Assembly (NCBI GenBank): GCA_030148505.1
Contig: JASBTI010000029.1
Span: 1-64,000 of the forward strand
Direction: 5' to 3'
From: Rhodanobacter sp.
Lineage (GTDB): Bacteria > Pseudomonadota > Gammaproteobacteria > Xanthomonadales > Rhodanobacteraceae
DNA: 64,000 bases
Shown: positions 37,059 through 46,126 of the stretch, piece by piece
Numbering within the stretch: the first letter of the stretch is position 1
How the letters are laid out: every line of letters begins with the position of its first letter
Program-made: the position numbers and the translations under genes
Notes under the pieces: model-generated
What the model was told of the DNA's origin: nothing
What the model saw: the letters and a program-made list of their open reading frames with translations, nothing else
Databases searched by the model: none

Positions 37059-38000
37059 ATGAATGACCCCCAGGAATCCGCTGCTGAACACGACGACAGT
37101 CTGCCCCATGCCGACTTCCGTTGCGGCCTGGTGGCCCTGGCCGGGCGCCCGAACGTAGGCAAGTCAACCTTGCTCAATGCGTTGATCGGTTACCGCCTGT
37201 CGATCGTCAGCCCGCGGCCGCAGACTACCCGTCATCGCATCCTGGGCATCGCCAGCAGTGAGGCGGGCCAAATCCTGTATGTCGACACGCCGGGTCTGCA
37301 TCGGGGCGCCAAGCGGGCGATGAACCGCAGTCTGAACCGCGCCGCACGTTCCGCCATCAGCGACGTCGAGCTGGTCGTTCAGGTGATCGAGGCCGGCCGC
37401 TGGACCGACGAGGACGAGGCGCTCTACGCCGCTCTGGTCGAGCAGGGAACGGCGCGGGTACTGGTGATCAACAAGGTCGATCTGAGCAAGGACAAGACTG
37501 CCATGCTGCCGTTTGTGGCTGAACTGACCAGTCGTCACAGCTACGACGAAATCCACTATGTCAGTGCACTCAAGAAACAAGGGCTGAAGGCGCTCGAGCA
37601 GGCATTGCTCAAGCGTCTGCCGATACGGGCGCCTGCATACGGCGAGGATGAAATCACCGATCGCAGCGAGCGTTTTCTTGCTGCCGAAATGGTCCGCGAG
37701 CAACTGATGCTGCGACTGGATCAGGAACTGCCGTATGCCACCACCGTCGAGATCGAGCAGTTCGGTGACCGGCCGGACGGGATTGCCGAAATCCACGCCG
37801 TGATCTGGGTTGAGCGCGATGGTCAGAAAGCCATCGTGATCGGCCACGGTGGCGCCCAGCTCAAGGCCATTGGCATGGGTGCCCGGCGTCATATGGAGCG
37901 CATGTTCGACCGCAAGGTGTTTCTCAAACTATGGGTCAAGGTGCGAGAGGGCTGGGCCGACGACGAAAACATGCTGAAGAAATTCGGCTATACGGATTAG
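37059..38000 (+). CDS. era: GTPase Era, 16S rRNA maturation factor
   Basis: Era binds the 3' end of 16S rRNA during small-subunit assembly. The 313-residue product has GTPase motifs [15 protein letters not shown] and NKVD, and a C-terminal KH domain with [13 protein letters not shown]. The frame is open from 36777, overlapping rnc. The ATG at 37059 gives [10 protein letters not shown] before the G domain. An ATG at 36981 is possible, and neither has a clear ribosome-binding site. The rnc-era-recO order is conserved. Confidence 0.95.
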   Translation: MNDPQESAAEHDDSLPHADFRCGLVALAGRPNVGKSTLLNALIGYRLSIVSPRPQTTRHRILGIASSEAGQILYVDTPGLHRGAKRAMNRSLNRAARSAISDVELVVQVIEAGRWTDEDEALYAALVEQGTARVLVINKVDLSKDKTAMLPFVAELTSRHSYDEIHYVSALKKQGLKALEQALLKRLPIRAPAYGEDEITDRSERFLAAEMVREQLMLRLDQELPYATTVEIEQFGDRPDGIAEIHAVIWVERDGQKAIVIGHGGAQLKAIGMGARRHMERMFDRKVFLKLWVKVREGWADDENMLKKFGYTD

Positions 38001-38109
38001 AGCGAGGAGTGAGAAAGGAGGAATGAGAAACGAGAGAAAGGCAGAGATTGCGGATGCCTTCCCGCTTCTCTCTCATTTCTCACTCATCTCACCTCACTTC
38101 TGATTTTCC
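38001..38109. repeat. GTGAG/CTCAC hairpin element, copy 1
   Basis: The whole era-recO gap is a purine-rich arm (GAGGAGTGAGAAAGGAGG and on) followed by a pyrimidine-rich arm (CTTCTCTCTCATTTCTCACT and on) that can fold back imperfectly. Its last 17 bases, CTCACTTCTGATTTTCC (38093-38109), recur exactly at 43984-43999 in a second element. It abuts the recO start codon. Confidence 0.7.
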
Positions 38110-38817
38110 ATGCGCATCGAACAGCAGCCCGCCTATGTCCTTCATGCTCGTCCCTACCGGGAGACGTCCCTGCTGCTGGAGTGTCTAAGCCGCGAGCACG
38201 GCCGCATCGGCGTGGTCGCACGAGGAGTACGCGGTGAGCGCTCGCGGCTGCGTCGGGCCTTGCTCGAACCGTTCCAGCGGTTGGCGATGGACCTGCTGCT
38301 GCGTGGCGAACTGGCTACCCTGGTCGCTGTGGAGGCGGTGGGCACTACCCCTCGCCTGACCGGCAACGCAGCCTTGGCCGGACTCTACCTGAATGAACTG
38401 GTGGTGCGCCTGAGTGCCCGTCAGGATCCCATGCCGGCGCTGTTCGACGCCTATGCGCAGGTGCTCCCTGACCTGGTGTCGGGAACTTCGCTGGGTTGGA
38501 GCCTGCGACGTTTCGAGCGCGACCTGCTCGAGATTCTGGGTTACGGCTTGCAGTTGCATGGCGAAGCGCATACCGACGAACCGCTGGACTCGGAGGCAAG
38601 CTATCGCTACCAGGTCGAGCAGGGTGCCGTACGCTGCAGTGAAACCGATGCGCGGGCAGTACATGGTCGCGACCTGCTTGCCTTGCAGCACGATACGATG
38701 CCGGACAAGCCTGGCTTGAAGGCGCTGCGTGAAATGATGCGTGATGTCATCCGATTCCACCTTGGCGGCGGTGAATTGCGTGCATGGCGGGTTCTCGGCA
38801 TGGCGCTATCGCGCTGA
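38110..38817 (+). CDS. recO: DNA repair protein RecO
   Basis: RecO works with RecR and RecF to load RecA on SSB-coated gaps. The 235-residue product has an N-terminal OB-fold (AYVLHARPYRETSLLLECLSREHGRIGVVARG) and a helical C-terminal domain including the LNELVVRL and GLKALREMMRDVIRFHLG segments. The zinc-binding cysteines of some RecO proteins are absent. It follows era, the usual position. The element at 38001-38109 occupies the ribosome-binding region, and no Shine-Dalgarno sequence is seen. Confidence 0.93.
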   Translation: MRIEQQPAYVLHARPYRETSLLLECLSREHGRIGVVARGVRGERSRLRRALLEPFQRLAMDLLLRGELATLVAVEAVGTTPRLTGNAALAGLYLNELVVRLSARQDPMPALFDAYAQVLPDLVSGTSLGWSLRRFERDLLEILGYGLQLHGEAHTDEPLDSEASYRYQVEQGAVRCSETDARAVHGRDLLALQHDTMPDKPGLKALREMMRDVIRFHLGGGELRAWRVLGMALSR

Positions 38818-38825
38818 CCCGCGGC

Positions 38826-39584
38826 TCAGGAGGCCAGCGCCCGCACCGTTTGCTGAAGGGCATTGCGGAAACAGCTCAGGTCGGGTACCCGGGATTCCGC
38901 GCGATCGAGTTGTTGCTGCAGCCGTACGGTCTGTGCGGAAAGTGCGGCGGCGCCGCAAAACCCGCACGACGACCGCAGGCGATGCAGACGTTCACGCAGG
39001 TTTTCCCGGTCATGACTCAGACTGTCCAGTTCCCGATCGAGCAGAATCAGTTCTTGCCGCAGCAGCGTGCGCAGCGCCTGCAGGGTCTGCGGGTCGCCAC
39101 TGCTGAGCATACCTGCGGTATCGTCGAGCATGGATGTCGCGTAGTGTCCGGTGGACACCAGCGCCAGCACCTGTAACAAGTCCTTCAGCGTACAGGGCTT
39201 TATCAGGATATGGCAGAAGCCGGCGGCCAGCAGGCGTTGGTCGTCGTGCAGCAGCGGGTCGGCGGTAGTGGCCACCGCCATGGTGTTTTTCGAGGCTGCA
39301 TCATGGGTGTGGCGTAGCTCGGCAAGCAGCGGAAGCGCCCCGCCCCCTGGCATGCGGCAGTCCAGCAACAGCAGGTCGAATGGTTCGATCCGGGCTCGCT
39401 CCAGCGCACTGACGCCATGCGCGCAGAGTTCAGGAATCGCACCAAATTGCCGCAATCCGTCGCCGATGAAGTGGCGGCTGGTAGCATCATCGTCGGCTAC
39501 CAATACGCGCAACGGCGCCGTTTGGGTAGTGTCGGTGGCACGATTTCCGGGTTGCGGCAGCATGACCCCATCCTTGTCGTTCAT
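38826..39584 (-). CDS. Response regulator with C-terminal Hpt-like domain
   Basis: The 252-residue cytosolic protein has a receiver domain (about 24-143) with VADDD, phospho-acceptor Asp in LLLLDCRMPGGG and the conserved Lys in ILIKPC. A helical C-terminal half contains ERLHRLRSSCGFCGAAAL, which resembles the histidine phosphotransfer motif HxLKGSxxxxGA. This arrangement fits a phosphorelay intermediate. No DNA-binding domain and no adjacent kinase are present. A second ATG eight codons in (MLPQPGN) is an alternative start. It converges on recO with 8 nt between stops. Confidence 0.8.
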   Translation of the reverse strand: MNDKDGVMLPQPGNRATDTTQTAPLRVLVADDDATSRHFIGDGLRQFGAIPELCAHGVSALERARIEPFDLLLLDCRMPGGGALPLLAELRHTHDAASKNTMAVATTADPLLHDDQRLLAAGFCHILIKPCTLKDLLQVLALVSTGHYATSMLDDTAGMLSSGDPQTLQALRTLLRQELILLDRELDSLSHDRENLRERLHRLRSSCGFCGAAALSAQTVRLQQQLDRAESRVPDLSCFRNALQQTVRALAS

Positions 39585-39608
39585 CTTTATTTGGCAGAAT
39601 GGCGCTAC

Positions 39609-41630
39609 ATGCGATTTACATCAAGCCATCTTTTGCTGTGTTGCTGCCTGTTGCTGGGATTGATTCCGGCCATGCCAGCGCAGGCTGACGTGCATTTGAA
39701 AGCCGGCACGATCAGCATGAAGGGTGTTAGGCTGCAGGCAGTCACGCTCGATATCAGCGACCAACCCACCGGTGGTATCCAATTGAAAATGCAGGCTGGC
39801 CAGGTTGCCGTGGCGTCGTTGGGTTGGCGGCGGGTGGGCCTGAATCTCGATGGCACGGTGCAGCGGGATGCCGAGCTGCGCTGGATTTTCGATGGTACGC
39901 TGCGCGCCGTCGGTGCGCCGGGCGGGGCGCTCAACCAGACCCATGTGCGCTTCGAAGTAAGCCGTGCCGCCAACACCTTGCTGCTGGATCTGCAGCAAAA
40001 CAAGGCGCAAGCCCATATTGCGATGCCGCTGGACCAGACCAGCCACGCGCAGGTGAATCTGCAGAAGTTTCCGCTGGCGTGGCTGCAGGGCTTGCTCAGT
40101 AACGTATGGTCTGGACGACTTTCCACGGGTCGGGTGGACGCCGAGCTGGCGGTGGATGTGCGTGATGCCGGCTTACAGTCCTCCGGGCAGTTCAGCCTCG
40201 CCGGTGCCGGCTTCGACACCCCCGCGGGCACCCTGGCCGGTCAGGCCTTGCGTGGCAGCGGGCGCTTCAGTGTCGATACCACGGACGGGCCGGCACGGAT
40301 CGATCTGGACAGCAATCTGCGCGGGGGCGAGCTCCTGCTTGGCTCGATCTACGCCAAGCTCCCCAAACATTCGGTGCGCTTGAGCCTGCATGCCCGCGTG
40401 CACCGTGGGGCAGTCGAGCTCAGTCGTTTGCGGATCAACGACCCCGATGCCTTGCAGGTCAACGGCACCCTGGCTTTCGATGCCAAGGGTAACCTCAGGA
40501 GGCTGAGACTGGAGCATTTCAATGCGAATTTTCCGGCTGCCTATCGACGTTATGGTCAGGCCTGGCTGAGCACGCTAGGTCTGCGCAAACTCAGCATCGA
40601 CGGGCAGTTGAGCGGCAGCGTGGACCTGCTGGGCGGCGAACCACGCAGCTTTGCTTTCACCACCAGCGGCCTGGATTTCTCCGAAGCCGACGGTCGTATC
40701 GCGGCCAGTGGTTTGCGCGGTGGTCTGGACTGGTCCGCACAGGGCAATCGTCCGGCCACCACGCTGAGCTGGGACAGGCTCCAGTTCTACCGGGTACCCA
40801 ACGGGGCTGCACACTCGCGGTGGCAGAGCAGCGGCGGCATGCTGAGTCTGCTGCAGCCGATCGATATCCCGGTGCTCAAAGGCCAGTGGCGCATTGCCAA
40901 ACTCGACTGGCGCCCAGCCGCCCAAAAAGGACAGCGGCTGGATACCTCGATGGCGATTAGCGGTGTCGACATGGCCGCCTTCAGCCATGCCATGGGCTGG
41001 CCCGCCTTTCCGGGTACCCTGGGCGGCGCTATTCCCTCGCTGCGCTGGGTCGACAATCGGTTCGAGTTGCAAGGCGGCTTGACCGCCAACGTGTTCGGGG
41101 GCTTTCTCGACATCACCCAACTCTCGCTGGAGCAACCGTTCGGCCCGGCACCGGCACTCACCGCGGACATCCGCCTGAAGCAGCTGAATCTCGGCGCGAT
41201 CACCAGCGTGTTTGATTTCGGCAGCATTAGCGGGCGACTGGACGGCACGATCGACAACCTACGGCTGGTCAACTGGAGTCCGGTCGCATTCAAGGCGAGC
41301 CTGCTGGCCAACAGTGGCGGTCGTATCAGCCAACGTGCGGTCAACAACCTAACCGCGGTGGGCGGTGGCGGCATTGCGGCGGGTCTGCAAGGCGTTGTGC
41401 TGAAGCTGTTCAAGACCTTCAGCTATAGTCGGATCGGCCTCAGTTGCACCCTGAAGGGGTCGGTCTGCCAGATGGGTGGCCTGGACAACGGCAGCGGCGG
41501 CTACACTATCGTCGAAGGCAACGGTTTGCCGCGATTGCAGGTGATAGGCCACCAAACGCAGGTCGACTGGCCGACTCTGGTGCGACGGTTGGAAGCCACC
41601 ATTCACGGCGCCGCACCGCAAGTTCGCTGA
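39609..41630 (+). CDS. YdbH-like AsmA-family envelope protein
   Basis: The 673-residue exported protein has an N-terminal hydrophobic signal or anchor (about 5-26, ending MPAQADV) and long beta-rich repeats (GSGRFSVDTTDG, VNGTLAFDAKGN, GQLSGSVDLLGGE, GRLDGTIDNLRL). The C-terminal DUF748/YdbH-like segment is NSGGRISQRAVNNLTAVGGGG. In E. coli YdbH acts redundantly with TamB and YhdP in moving phospholipids to the outer membrane. The downstream YdbL-like lipoprotein supports this assignment. The ATG at 39609 is chosen because it starts the signal sequence; the frame is open from 39417. Confidence 0.82.
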   Translation: MRFTSSHLLLCCCLLLGLIPAMPAQADVHLKAGTISMKGVRLQAVTLDISDQPTGGIQLKMQAGQVAVASLGWRRVGLNLDGTVQRDAELRWIFDGTLRAVGAPGGALNQTHVRFEVSRAANTLLLDLQQNKAQAHIAMPLDQTSHAQVNLQKFPLAWLQGLLSNVWSGRLSTGRVDAELAVDVRDAGLQSSGQFSLAGAGFDTPAGTLAGQALRGSGRFSVDTTDGPARIDLDSNLRGGELLLGSIYAKLPKHSVRLSLHARVHRGAVELSRLRINDPDALQVNGTLAFDAKGNLRRLRLEHFNANFPAAYRRYGQAWLSTLGLRKLSIDGQLSGSVDLLGGEPRSFAFTTSGLDFSEADGRIAASGLRGGLDWSAQGNRPATTLSWDRLQFYRVPNGAAHSRWQSSGGMLSLLQPIDIPVLKGQWRIAKLDWRPAAQKGQRLDTSMAISGVDMAAFSHAMGWPAFPGTLGGAIPSLRWVDNRFELQGGLTANVFGGFLDITQLSLEQPFGPAPALTADIRLKQLNLGAITSVFDFGSISGRLDGTIDNLRLVNWSPVAFKASLLANSGGRISQRAVNNLTAVGGGGIAAGLQGVVLKLFKTFSYSRIGLSCTLKGSVCQMGGLDNGSGGYTIVEGNGLPRLQVIGHQTQVDWPTLVRRLEATIHGAAPQVR

Positions 41631-41714
41631 TCATCGGGGGAGGCCAAATGGGAGATTCGGCCGAATTCGTGTTTCCCCCAATCGTGTTTTCACCCCGATC
41701 AACTGGAGTACTCC

Positions 41715-42326
41715 ATGCGCAAGCTCGTCTACCTCGTCCTGACTACCCTGGCCGTGGCGCTGGTTGGCTGCGTCACGATCAATGTCTACTTTCCCGAGGC
41801 GGCGGCGCAGAAGGCAGCTGACCAGTTCATCGGCAATGTGATCAATGGCGCCGCCTCCCATGCCCCGGCACCGGCGCCGAAGAATCCCCCGCCGAGCGCT
41901 GGCGAGCCGGGCCAGCAACCCTCGGCGATGCTGCTGGATCTACTGATTCCGGCCGCGCATGCCGCGACCGAGCCGAACATACGCGTGCAGACCAGCGCCA
42001 CCGAGGCGATTAGGGCGCGCATGCAGCAGCGCTTCCAGGGCCCGCTTGGTGCCTTGCTGGACAGCGGTGCCGTCGGCTTCACCCACGATGGCATGGTAGC
42101 CATGCGGGACGCCGGCAAAGTGCCCTTGAGTCAGCGGGCGCAGGCCAACGCTCTGGTGGCCGAGGAAAATCGCGACCGCGCCGCGCTATACCGTGAAATT
42201 GCCAATGCCAACAACCATCCGGAGTGGGAGCCGCAGATCCGCGCGACCTTCGCCAAGGGTTGGATCGCGCGGGCCAAGGCAGGCTGGTACTACCAGAACG
42301 CTTCCGGTGCCTGGCTGCAAAAATAA
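41715..42326 (+). CDS. DUF1318 (YdbL-like) lipoprotein
   Basis: The 203-residue product has a lipoprotein signal with lipobox VGC (Cys19) followed by VTINVYFPEAAAQKAAD, a Pro/Ala-rich linker (about 53-80) and a DUF1318 domain (QARMQQR-like region, then KVPLSQRAQANALVAEENRDRAALYREIA). E. coli has separate YnbE lipoprotein and YdbL; here a lipidated N-terminus and the DUF1318 domain are on one chain. It lies 84 nt after the ydbH-like gene. GGAGTACTCC precedes the ATG. Confidence 0.84.
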   Translation: MRKLVYLVLTTLAVALVGCVTINVYFPEAAAQKAADQFIGNVINGAASHAPAPAPKNPPPSAGEPGQQPSAMLLDLLIPAAHAATEPNIRVQTSATEAIRARMQQRFQGPLGALLDSGAVGFTHDGMVAMRDAGKVPLSQRAQANALVAEENRDRAALYREIANANNHPEWEPQIRATFAKGWIARAKAGWYYQNASGAWLQK

Positions 42327-42335
42327 GCCGCGTCA

Positions 42336-42375
42336 ACTGTAGGAGCGCACCCTGTGCGCGAACGCTCTTGGTGCG
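42336..42375 (+). repeat. REP-like palindromic element, copy 1
   Basis: The sequence TGTAGGAGCGCACCCTGTGC continues with GCGAACGCTCTTG, and the core GCGCACCCTGTGCGC is a near palindrome. The same core occurs twice between hpt and the thioinosine phosphorylase gene. It resembles the GTAGGAGC-type repetitive extragenic palindromes of pseudomonads and xanthomonads. Confidence 0.75.
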
Positions 42376-42510
42376 CGAACGCTCTTTGCTGACATCCGAA
42401 CCAAAAGCCTTCGTGCACAGCTATTGCCGCACCACGCGATATCGTCAGCATTCGGCGCCGCCCCGGCCGATCTGTGATAATCGGCGGCCAGCCTTTGCCA
42501 TTTGTGCGCC

Positions 42511-43848
42511 ATGTCCCGATCCAATACCGTTTCTTCCAAGACCTTCGAGGCCGAAATCACCGCCTTGAGCCATGATGGCCGCGGGGTAACCCGTGTCGAC
42601 GGCAAGACGGTGTTCGTCAGCGGTGCGTTACTGGGTGAAAAGGCATTGTTGCGGTTGCGCCGGCGTCATCGCCATTTCGACGAGGCTGAGGTGGTCGAGC
42701 TGATCACCCGCTCGCCGCATCGGGTCGAACCACGTTGTCGCCATTTCGACGCGTGCAGCGGCTGTGCGTTGCAACATCTGGATGCCGCCGCGCAGATCGA
42801 GAGCAAGCAGCGGGTGCTGGCGGAAAACTTCGACCGCATCGGCAAGGTGATGCCTACGTCGTGGCTGCCGCCGCTGGTCGATGCCTCCTGGGGTTACCGT
42901 CGCAAGGGCCGTTTGTCGGTGCGCAACGTGCTCAAGAAAGGACGCGTGCTGGTGGGTTTTCGCGAAGAGTCCAACCCGCGATTCGTCGCCGATATCCAGC
43001 ACTGCGACGTAATGCACCCGGACCTCGGTCCGAAGGTCGGCCTGCTCGCCGACCTGATCGGTGGCATGGAGGCGGCCAACGACATTCCGCAGATCGAATT
43101 TGCCGCCGGTGACGACATCATGGCGCTGGTGTTCCGCCACATGCAGCCGCTGAGCGCACCGGACCTGGCGGCGCTGAAGGCTTTCGGCCAACAACACAAG
43201 CTGGCGATCTACCTGCAGCCTGGCGGCAACAGCAGCGTACATCCGCTCTGGCCGGACCAGCCGCGACTGGCGTTTCGCATGCTCAGCGACGACAGCCGCT
43301 TCGACGATGTCGAGCTGGAATTCGAACCGCTCGATTTCGTCCAAGTCAACGCCGGCCTGAACCAGCGGATGATGACGCGGACCCTGGAGCTGCTCGATTT
43401 GCAGCCCGGCGATCGCGTACTCGACCTGTTCTGCGGCCTCGGCAACTTCACCTTGCCGATCGCGCGTCGGGTCGCCGAGGTAGTCGGTGTAGAAGGTGAG
43501 CACGCCCTGGTCGAGCGGGCGGCGAAAAACGCCGCACGCAACGATCTCGGCAACGCGCGCTTCCAGGTCGCCAACCTGTTCGAGGACCAACGCGACGCCG
43601 ACTGGGCGCGGCAACCCTGGGACAAGGTGCTGCTGGATCCGCCGCGCGCCGGTGCCGACCAGCTGCTGGCCTACCTCCCGCACAAGCAAACCCGGCGCAT
43701 CGTGTATGTCTCCTGCCATCCCGCCTCGCTGGCGCGCGATGCCGGCATCCTGGTCAACCAGCATGGTTTCAGGCTGGCGTCAGCCGGGGTAATGGACATG
43801 TTCCCGCACACGGCGCATGTGGAATCCATCGCGCTGTTCGAACGATGA
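42511..43848 (+). CDS. rlmD: 23S rRNA (uracil-1939-C5)-methyltransferase
   Basis: RlmD methylates U1939 of 23S rRNA using SAM. The 445-residue product has an N-terminal TRAM domain (about 8-66), an iron-sulphur cluster motif with Cys76, Cys82 and Cys85 (CRHFDACSGC) plus a later Cys in HCDVMHP, the SAM motif DLFCGLGNFTLP, and the nucleophile Cys402 in VYVSCHPASLARD. The start ATG at 42511 follows a few codons of open frame. The gene stands between two kinds of repeat elements. Confidence 0.95.
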   Translation: MSRSNTVSSKTFEAEITALSHDGRGVTRVDGKTVFVSGALLGEKALLRLRRRHRHFDEAEVVELITRSPHRVEPRCRHFDACSGCALQHLDAAAQIESKQRVLAENFDRIGKVMPTSWLPPLVDASWGYRRKGRLSVRNVLKKGRVLVGFREESNPRFVADIQHCDVMHPDLGPKVGLLADLIGGMEAANDIPQIEFAAGDDIMALVFRHMQPLSAPDLAALKAFGQQHKLAIYLQPGGNSSVHPLWPDQPRLAFRMLSDDSRFDDVELEFEPLDFVQVNAGLNQRMMTRTLELLDLQPGDRVLDLFCGLGNFTLPIARRVAEVVGVEGEHALVERAAKNAARNDLGNARFQVANLFEDQRDADWARQPWDKVLLDPPRAGADQLLAYLPHKQTRRIVYVSCHPASLARDAGILVNQHGFRLASAGVMDMFPHTAHVESIALFER

Positions 43849-43856
43849 CTGGGCAG

Positions 43857-44004
43857 GAGTGAGTGGTGAGGAGTGAGAAGTGAGAGAGAGCCAAAACCAA
43901 ACAACATCGTCCGGTCCCATCGTGGTGACTAGCTTGGCGCCACCGGACTCCCACGCTCTCTCTCACTTCTCACTTCTCGTTTCTCACTTCTGATTTTCCC
44001 CTCC
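43857..44004. repeat. GTGAG/CTCAC hairpin element, copy 2
   Basis: The left arm (about 43866-43891, AGTGAGAAGTGAGAGAGAGC) and right arm (about 43955-43978) are perfect complements for about 20 bp. They enclose a 60-nt spacer containing a second small hairpin (GGTCC...). The tail CTCACTTCTGATTTTCC at 43984-43999 is identical to copy 1. It lies between rlmD and the CYTH gene. Confidence 0.75.
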
Positions 44005-44034
44005 TTCCCTCATTCCTCCAGCTGACCAGACCCC

Positions 44035-44556
44035 ATGGGCATCGAGATCGAACGAAAATTCCTGCTGCGCAACGACGATTGGCGTCACGAGATCGAGCGC
44101 AGCGAGCGTATCGCTCAGGGTTACCTGGTGGGCGCGCAGGCGCTGCACAGCGGCGCGGCAAAAGCATCGGTGCGGGCGCGGATCAGCGGCGAGCAGGCAT
44201 GGTTGAACATCAAGGCGGCGACACCAGGCATCGCCCGCGCCGAGTTCGACTACGCGATTCCGTCAGCCGACGCGCAGGTCTTGCTGGCCACGCTGTGTGA
44301 CCGGGTGATGGAAAAGCTCCGTCACCATGTCCGCGTCGACGGCATGCTTTTCGAGATCGACGAATTCCTAGGCGACAATGCCGGTCTCACCGTAGCCGAG
44401 ATCGAATTGGTGGCGGTCGATGCCTCGTTCCCCCGACCTCCCTGGCTCGGCGCCGAGGTGAGTGCCCTGGGCCGCTACTACAACGTCCATCTGATCGACC
44501 ATCCGTACTGCGCCTGGTCGCCTGAGGAGCGCGCGGCGGGAGACACCCCATGTTGA
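44035..44556 (+). CDS. CYTH domain protein, probable inorganic triphosphatase
   Basis: The 173-residue protein has the CYTH signature EIERKF at residues 3-8 and basic/acidic strands lining a triphosphate tunnel (VRARISGEQAWLNIK, EKLRHHV, FEIDEF, VAEIEL). Bacterial members hydrolyse inorganic triphosphate or organic triphosphates; the native substrate here is unknown. The last codons overlap nagZ by 7 bases. The start ATG at 44035 gives the canonical MGIEIERKFLL. Confidence 0.88.
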   Translation: MGIEIERKFLLRNDDWRHEIERSERIAQGYLVGAQALHSGAAKASVRARISGEQAWLNIKAATPGIARAEFDYAIPSADAQVLLATLCDRVMEKLRHHVRVDGMLFEIDEFLGDNAGLTVAEIELVAVDASFPRPPWLGAEVSALGRYYNVHLIDHPYCAWSPEERAAGDTPC

Positions 44557-45566
44557 TGATCGGGGTAACCGGCGAGACGCTGCTCGCCCATGAGCAGGAC
44601 TGGCTGCGTCGGCCGGAGGTGGCCGGGGTACTGTTGTTTTCACGCAACTACCGGTCCCCGGAGCAATTGCTGGTGCTGTGCGAGTCGATCCGCGAGGCGG
44701 GTGGCGAGGCGCTGCTGATCGCCGTCGACCAGGAAGGCGGGCCGGTACAGCGCTTCCGCCACGGCTTCACCCGCCTGCCGGCACTGGCGACGCTCGGCGC
44801 GGCCTACGACCGCGATCCCGACGCTGCGGTACAACTGGCCGAGGAACACGCCTGGGTAATGGCCAGCGAGCTGCGTGCCAGCGGCGTCGATTTCAGCTTT
44901 GCACCGGTGCTCGACCTGGCCCGCGGCAGCGCCGCCATCGGTGCGCGTGCGTTCCATGCCGATCCGCAGGTCGTCGCGGAGCTGGGCCAGGCCTATCTGC
45001 GCGGCATGCATCTTGCGGGCATGGCGGCGGTGCTCAAGCACTTCCCCGGGCACGGCTCCGTGGCTGCCGATACGCACAAGGCAACGGCGATCGATCCACG
45101 CCCACTGGCGGTCATCCGTCAGGACGACCTGACGCCTTTCGCAGCGTGCATCGAGGCCCGGGTCGAGGCGGTGATGATGGCGCACGTCACCTATCCGGCG
45201 GTGGACAACCAGCCGGCGGGTTACTCGAAGGCATGGATCGAAGGCATCCTGCGCGGCGAGCTGGGCTTTGCCGGCGCGGTGATCAGCGACGACATCAGTA
45301 TGGCGGCGGCCGGCGCGGCCGGTACCGTCGCCGAGCGCGTGCAGGCGCACCGGGCCGCGGGTTGCGATCTGGTGCTGGCATGTTTCCCCGAGGTAGTTGA
45401 CGCCGCGCTGGCGGCGCTGGGGCCTGGCACGGGCCTACCGTCATCCCGTTTGACCGCGTTGCGTGGCGCGCTGGGCGCCAGCTGGGCCAGCCTCACCGAC
45501 AACCCTCAGCGCGATCGTTTCGTCGCGCGCATTACCGCGTTGAACCCCGACCGAGGCACCGCATGA
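44550..45566 (+). CDS. nagZ: Beta-N-acetylhexosaminidase NagZ
   Basis: NagZ removes N-acetylglucosamine from anhydromuropeptides in cytosolic peptidoglycan recycling and so affects beta-lactamase induction signals. The 338-residue GH3 product shows the substrate motif KHFPGHGSVAADTHK with catalytic His, and the nucleophile Asp in ISDDISMAAA. It overlaps hpt by 4 bp. Together with MltD in this window it covers two steps of wall turnover. Confidence 0.95.
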   Translation: MLMIGVTGETLLAHEQDWLRRPEVAGVLLFSRNYRSPEQLLVLCESIREAGGEALLIAVDQEGGPVQRFRHGFTRLPALATLGAAYDRDPDAAVQLAEEHAWVMASELRASGVDFSFAPVLDLARGSAAIGARAFHADPQVVAELGQAYLRGMHLAGMAAVLKHFPGHGSVAADTHKATAIDPRPLAVIRQDDLTPFAACIEARVEAVMMAHVTYPAVDNQPAGYSKAWIEGILRGELGFAGAVISDDISMAAAGAAGTVAERVQAHRAAGCDLVLACFPEVVDAALAALGPGTGLPSSRLTALRGALGASWASLTDNPQRDRFVARITALNPDRGTA

Positions 45567-46126
45567 CCACTCCTACAACTTCGCTGGCCGCTGCGCTGGC
45601 GCAATCGGACCTGCTGCACGGGCGCGCTGAACTGGACACGGTGATCGCCGCCATGGGTCAGCGCATCGACGCCGCGCTCGATGGCGAGCGGGCAGTCTTT
45701 CTCACCGTGATGAACGGGGCGCTGATCTTTGCCGGCCAGCTGGCGCTGGCGATTCCCACGGATATGGAGTTCGACTACGTACACGCTACCCGTTACCGCG
45801 GCGCCACCGCCGGCCGCGAGCTGCACTGGCTGCGCGAGCCGATGGTATCGCTGCAGGATCGCGTGGTGCTGCTGGTCGACGACATCCTCGACGAAGGTCA
45901 CACACTGAAGGCTGTGCGCGAGGATTGCTACCGGCGCGGCGCAAAAAAGGTGCTGATCGTCAGCTTGTGCACCAAGCGGCACGAACGCCTGGTCGACGGT
46001 ATCGTTTCCGATTTCAACGGTATCGAATTGCCCGACCGCTACGTGTTCGGCTTCGGCATGGACTACCACGAGCAGGGCCGCAACCTGCCCGGCATCTATG
46101 CGTTGAGGGAAACCAACACATTGTAG
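45563..46126 (+). CDS. hpt: Hypoxanthine-guanine phosphoribosyltransferase
   Basis: This enzyme salvages hypoxanthine (and guanine) to nucleotides with PRPP. The 187-residue product has the PRPP-binding motif VVLLVDDILDEGHTL at about 94-108 and the substrate loop around MNGALIFAGQL. It is coupled to nagZ by ATGA. It precedes methylthioinosine phosphorylase, whose product is hypoxanthine, giving a plausible metabolic link. Confidence 0.93.
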   Translation: MTTPTTSLAAALAQSDLLHGRAELDTVIAAMGQRIDAALDGERAVFLTVMNGALIFAGQLALAIPTDMEFDYVHATRYRGATAGRELHWLREPMVSLQDRVVLLVDDILDEGHTLKAVREDCYRRGAKKVLIVSLCTKRHERLVDGIVSDFNGIELPDRYVFGFGMDYHEQGRNLPGIYALRETNTL

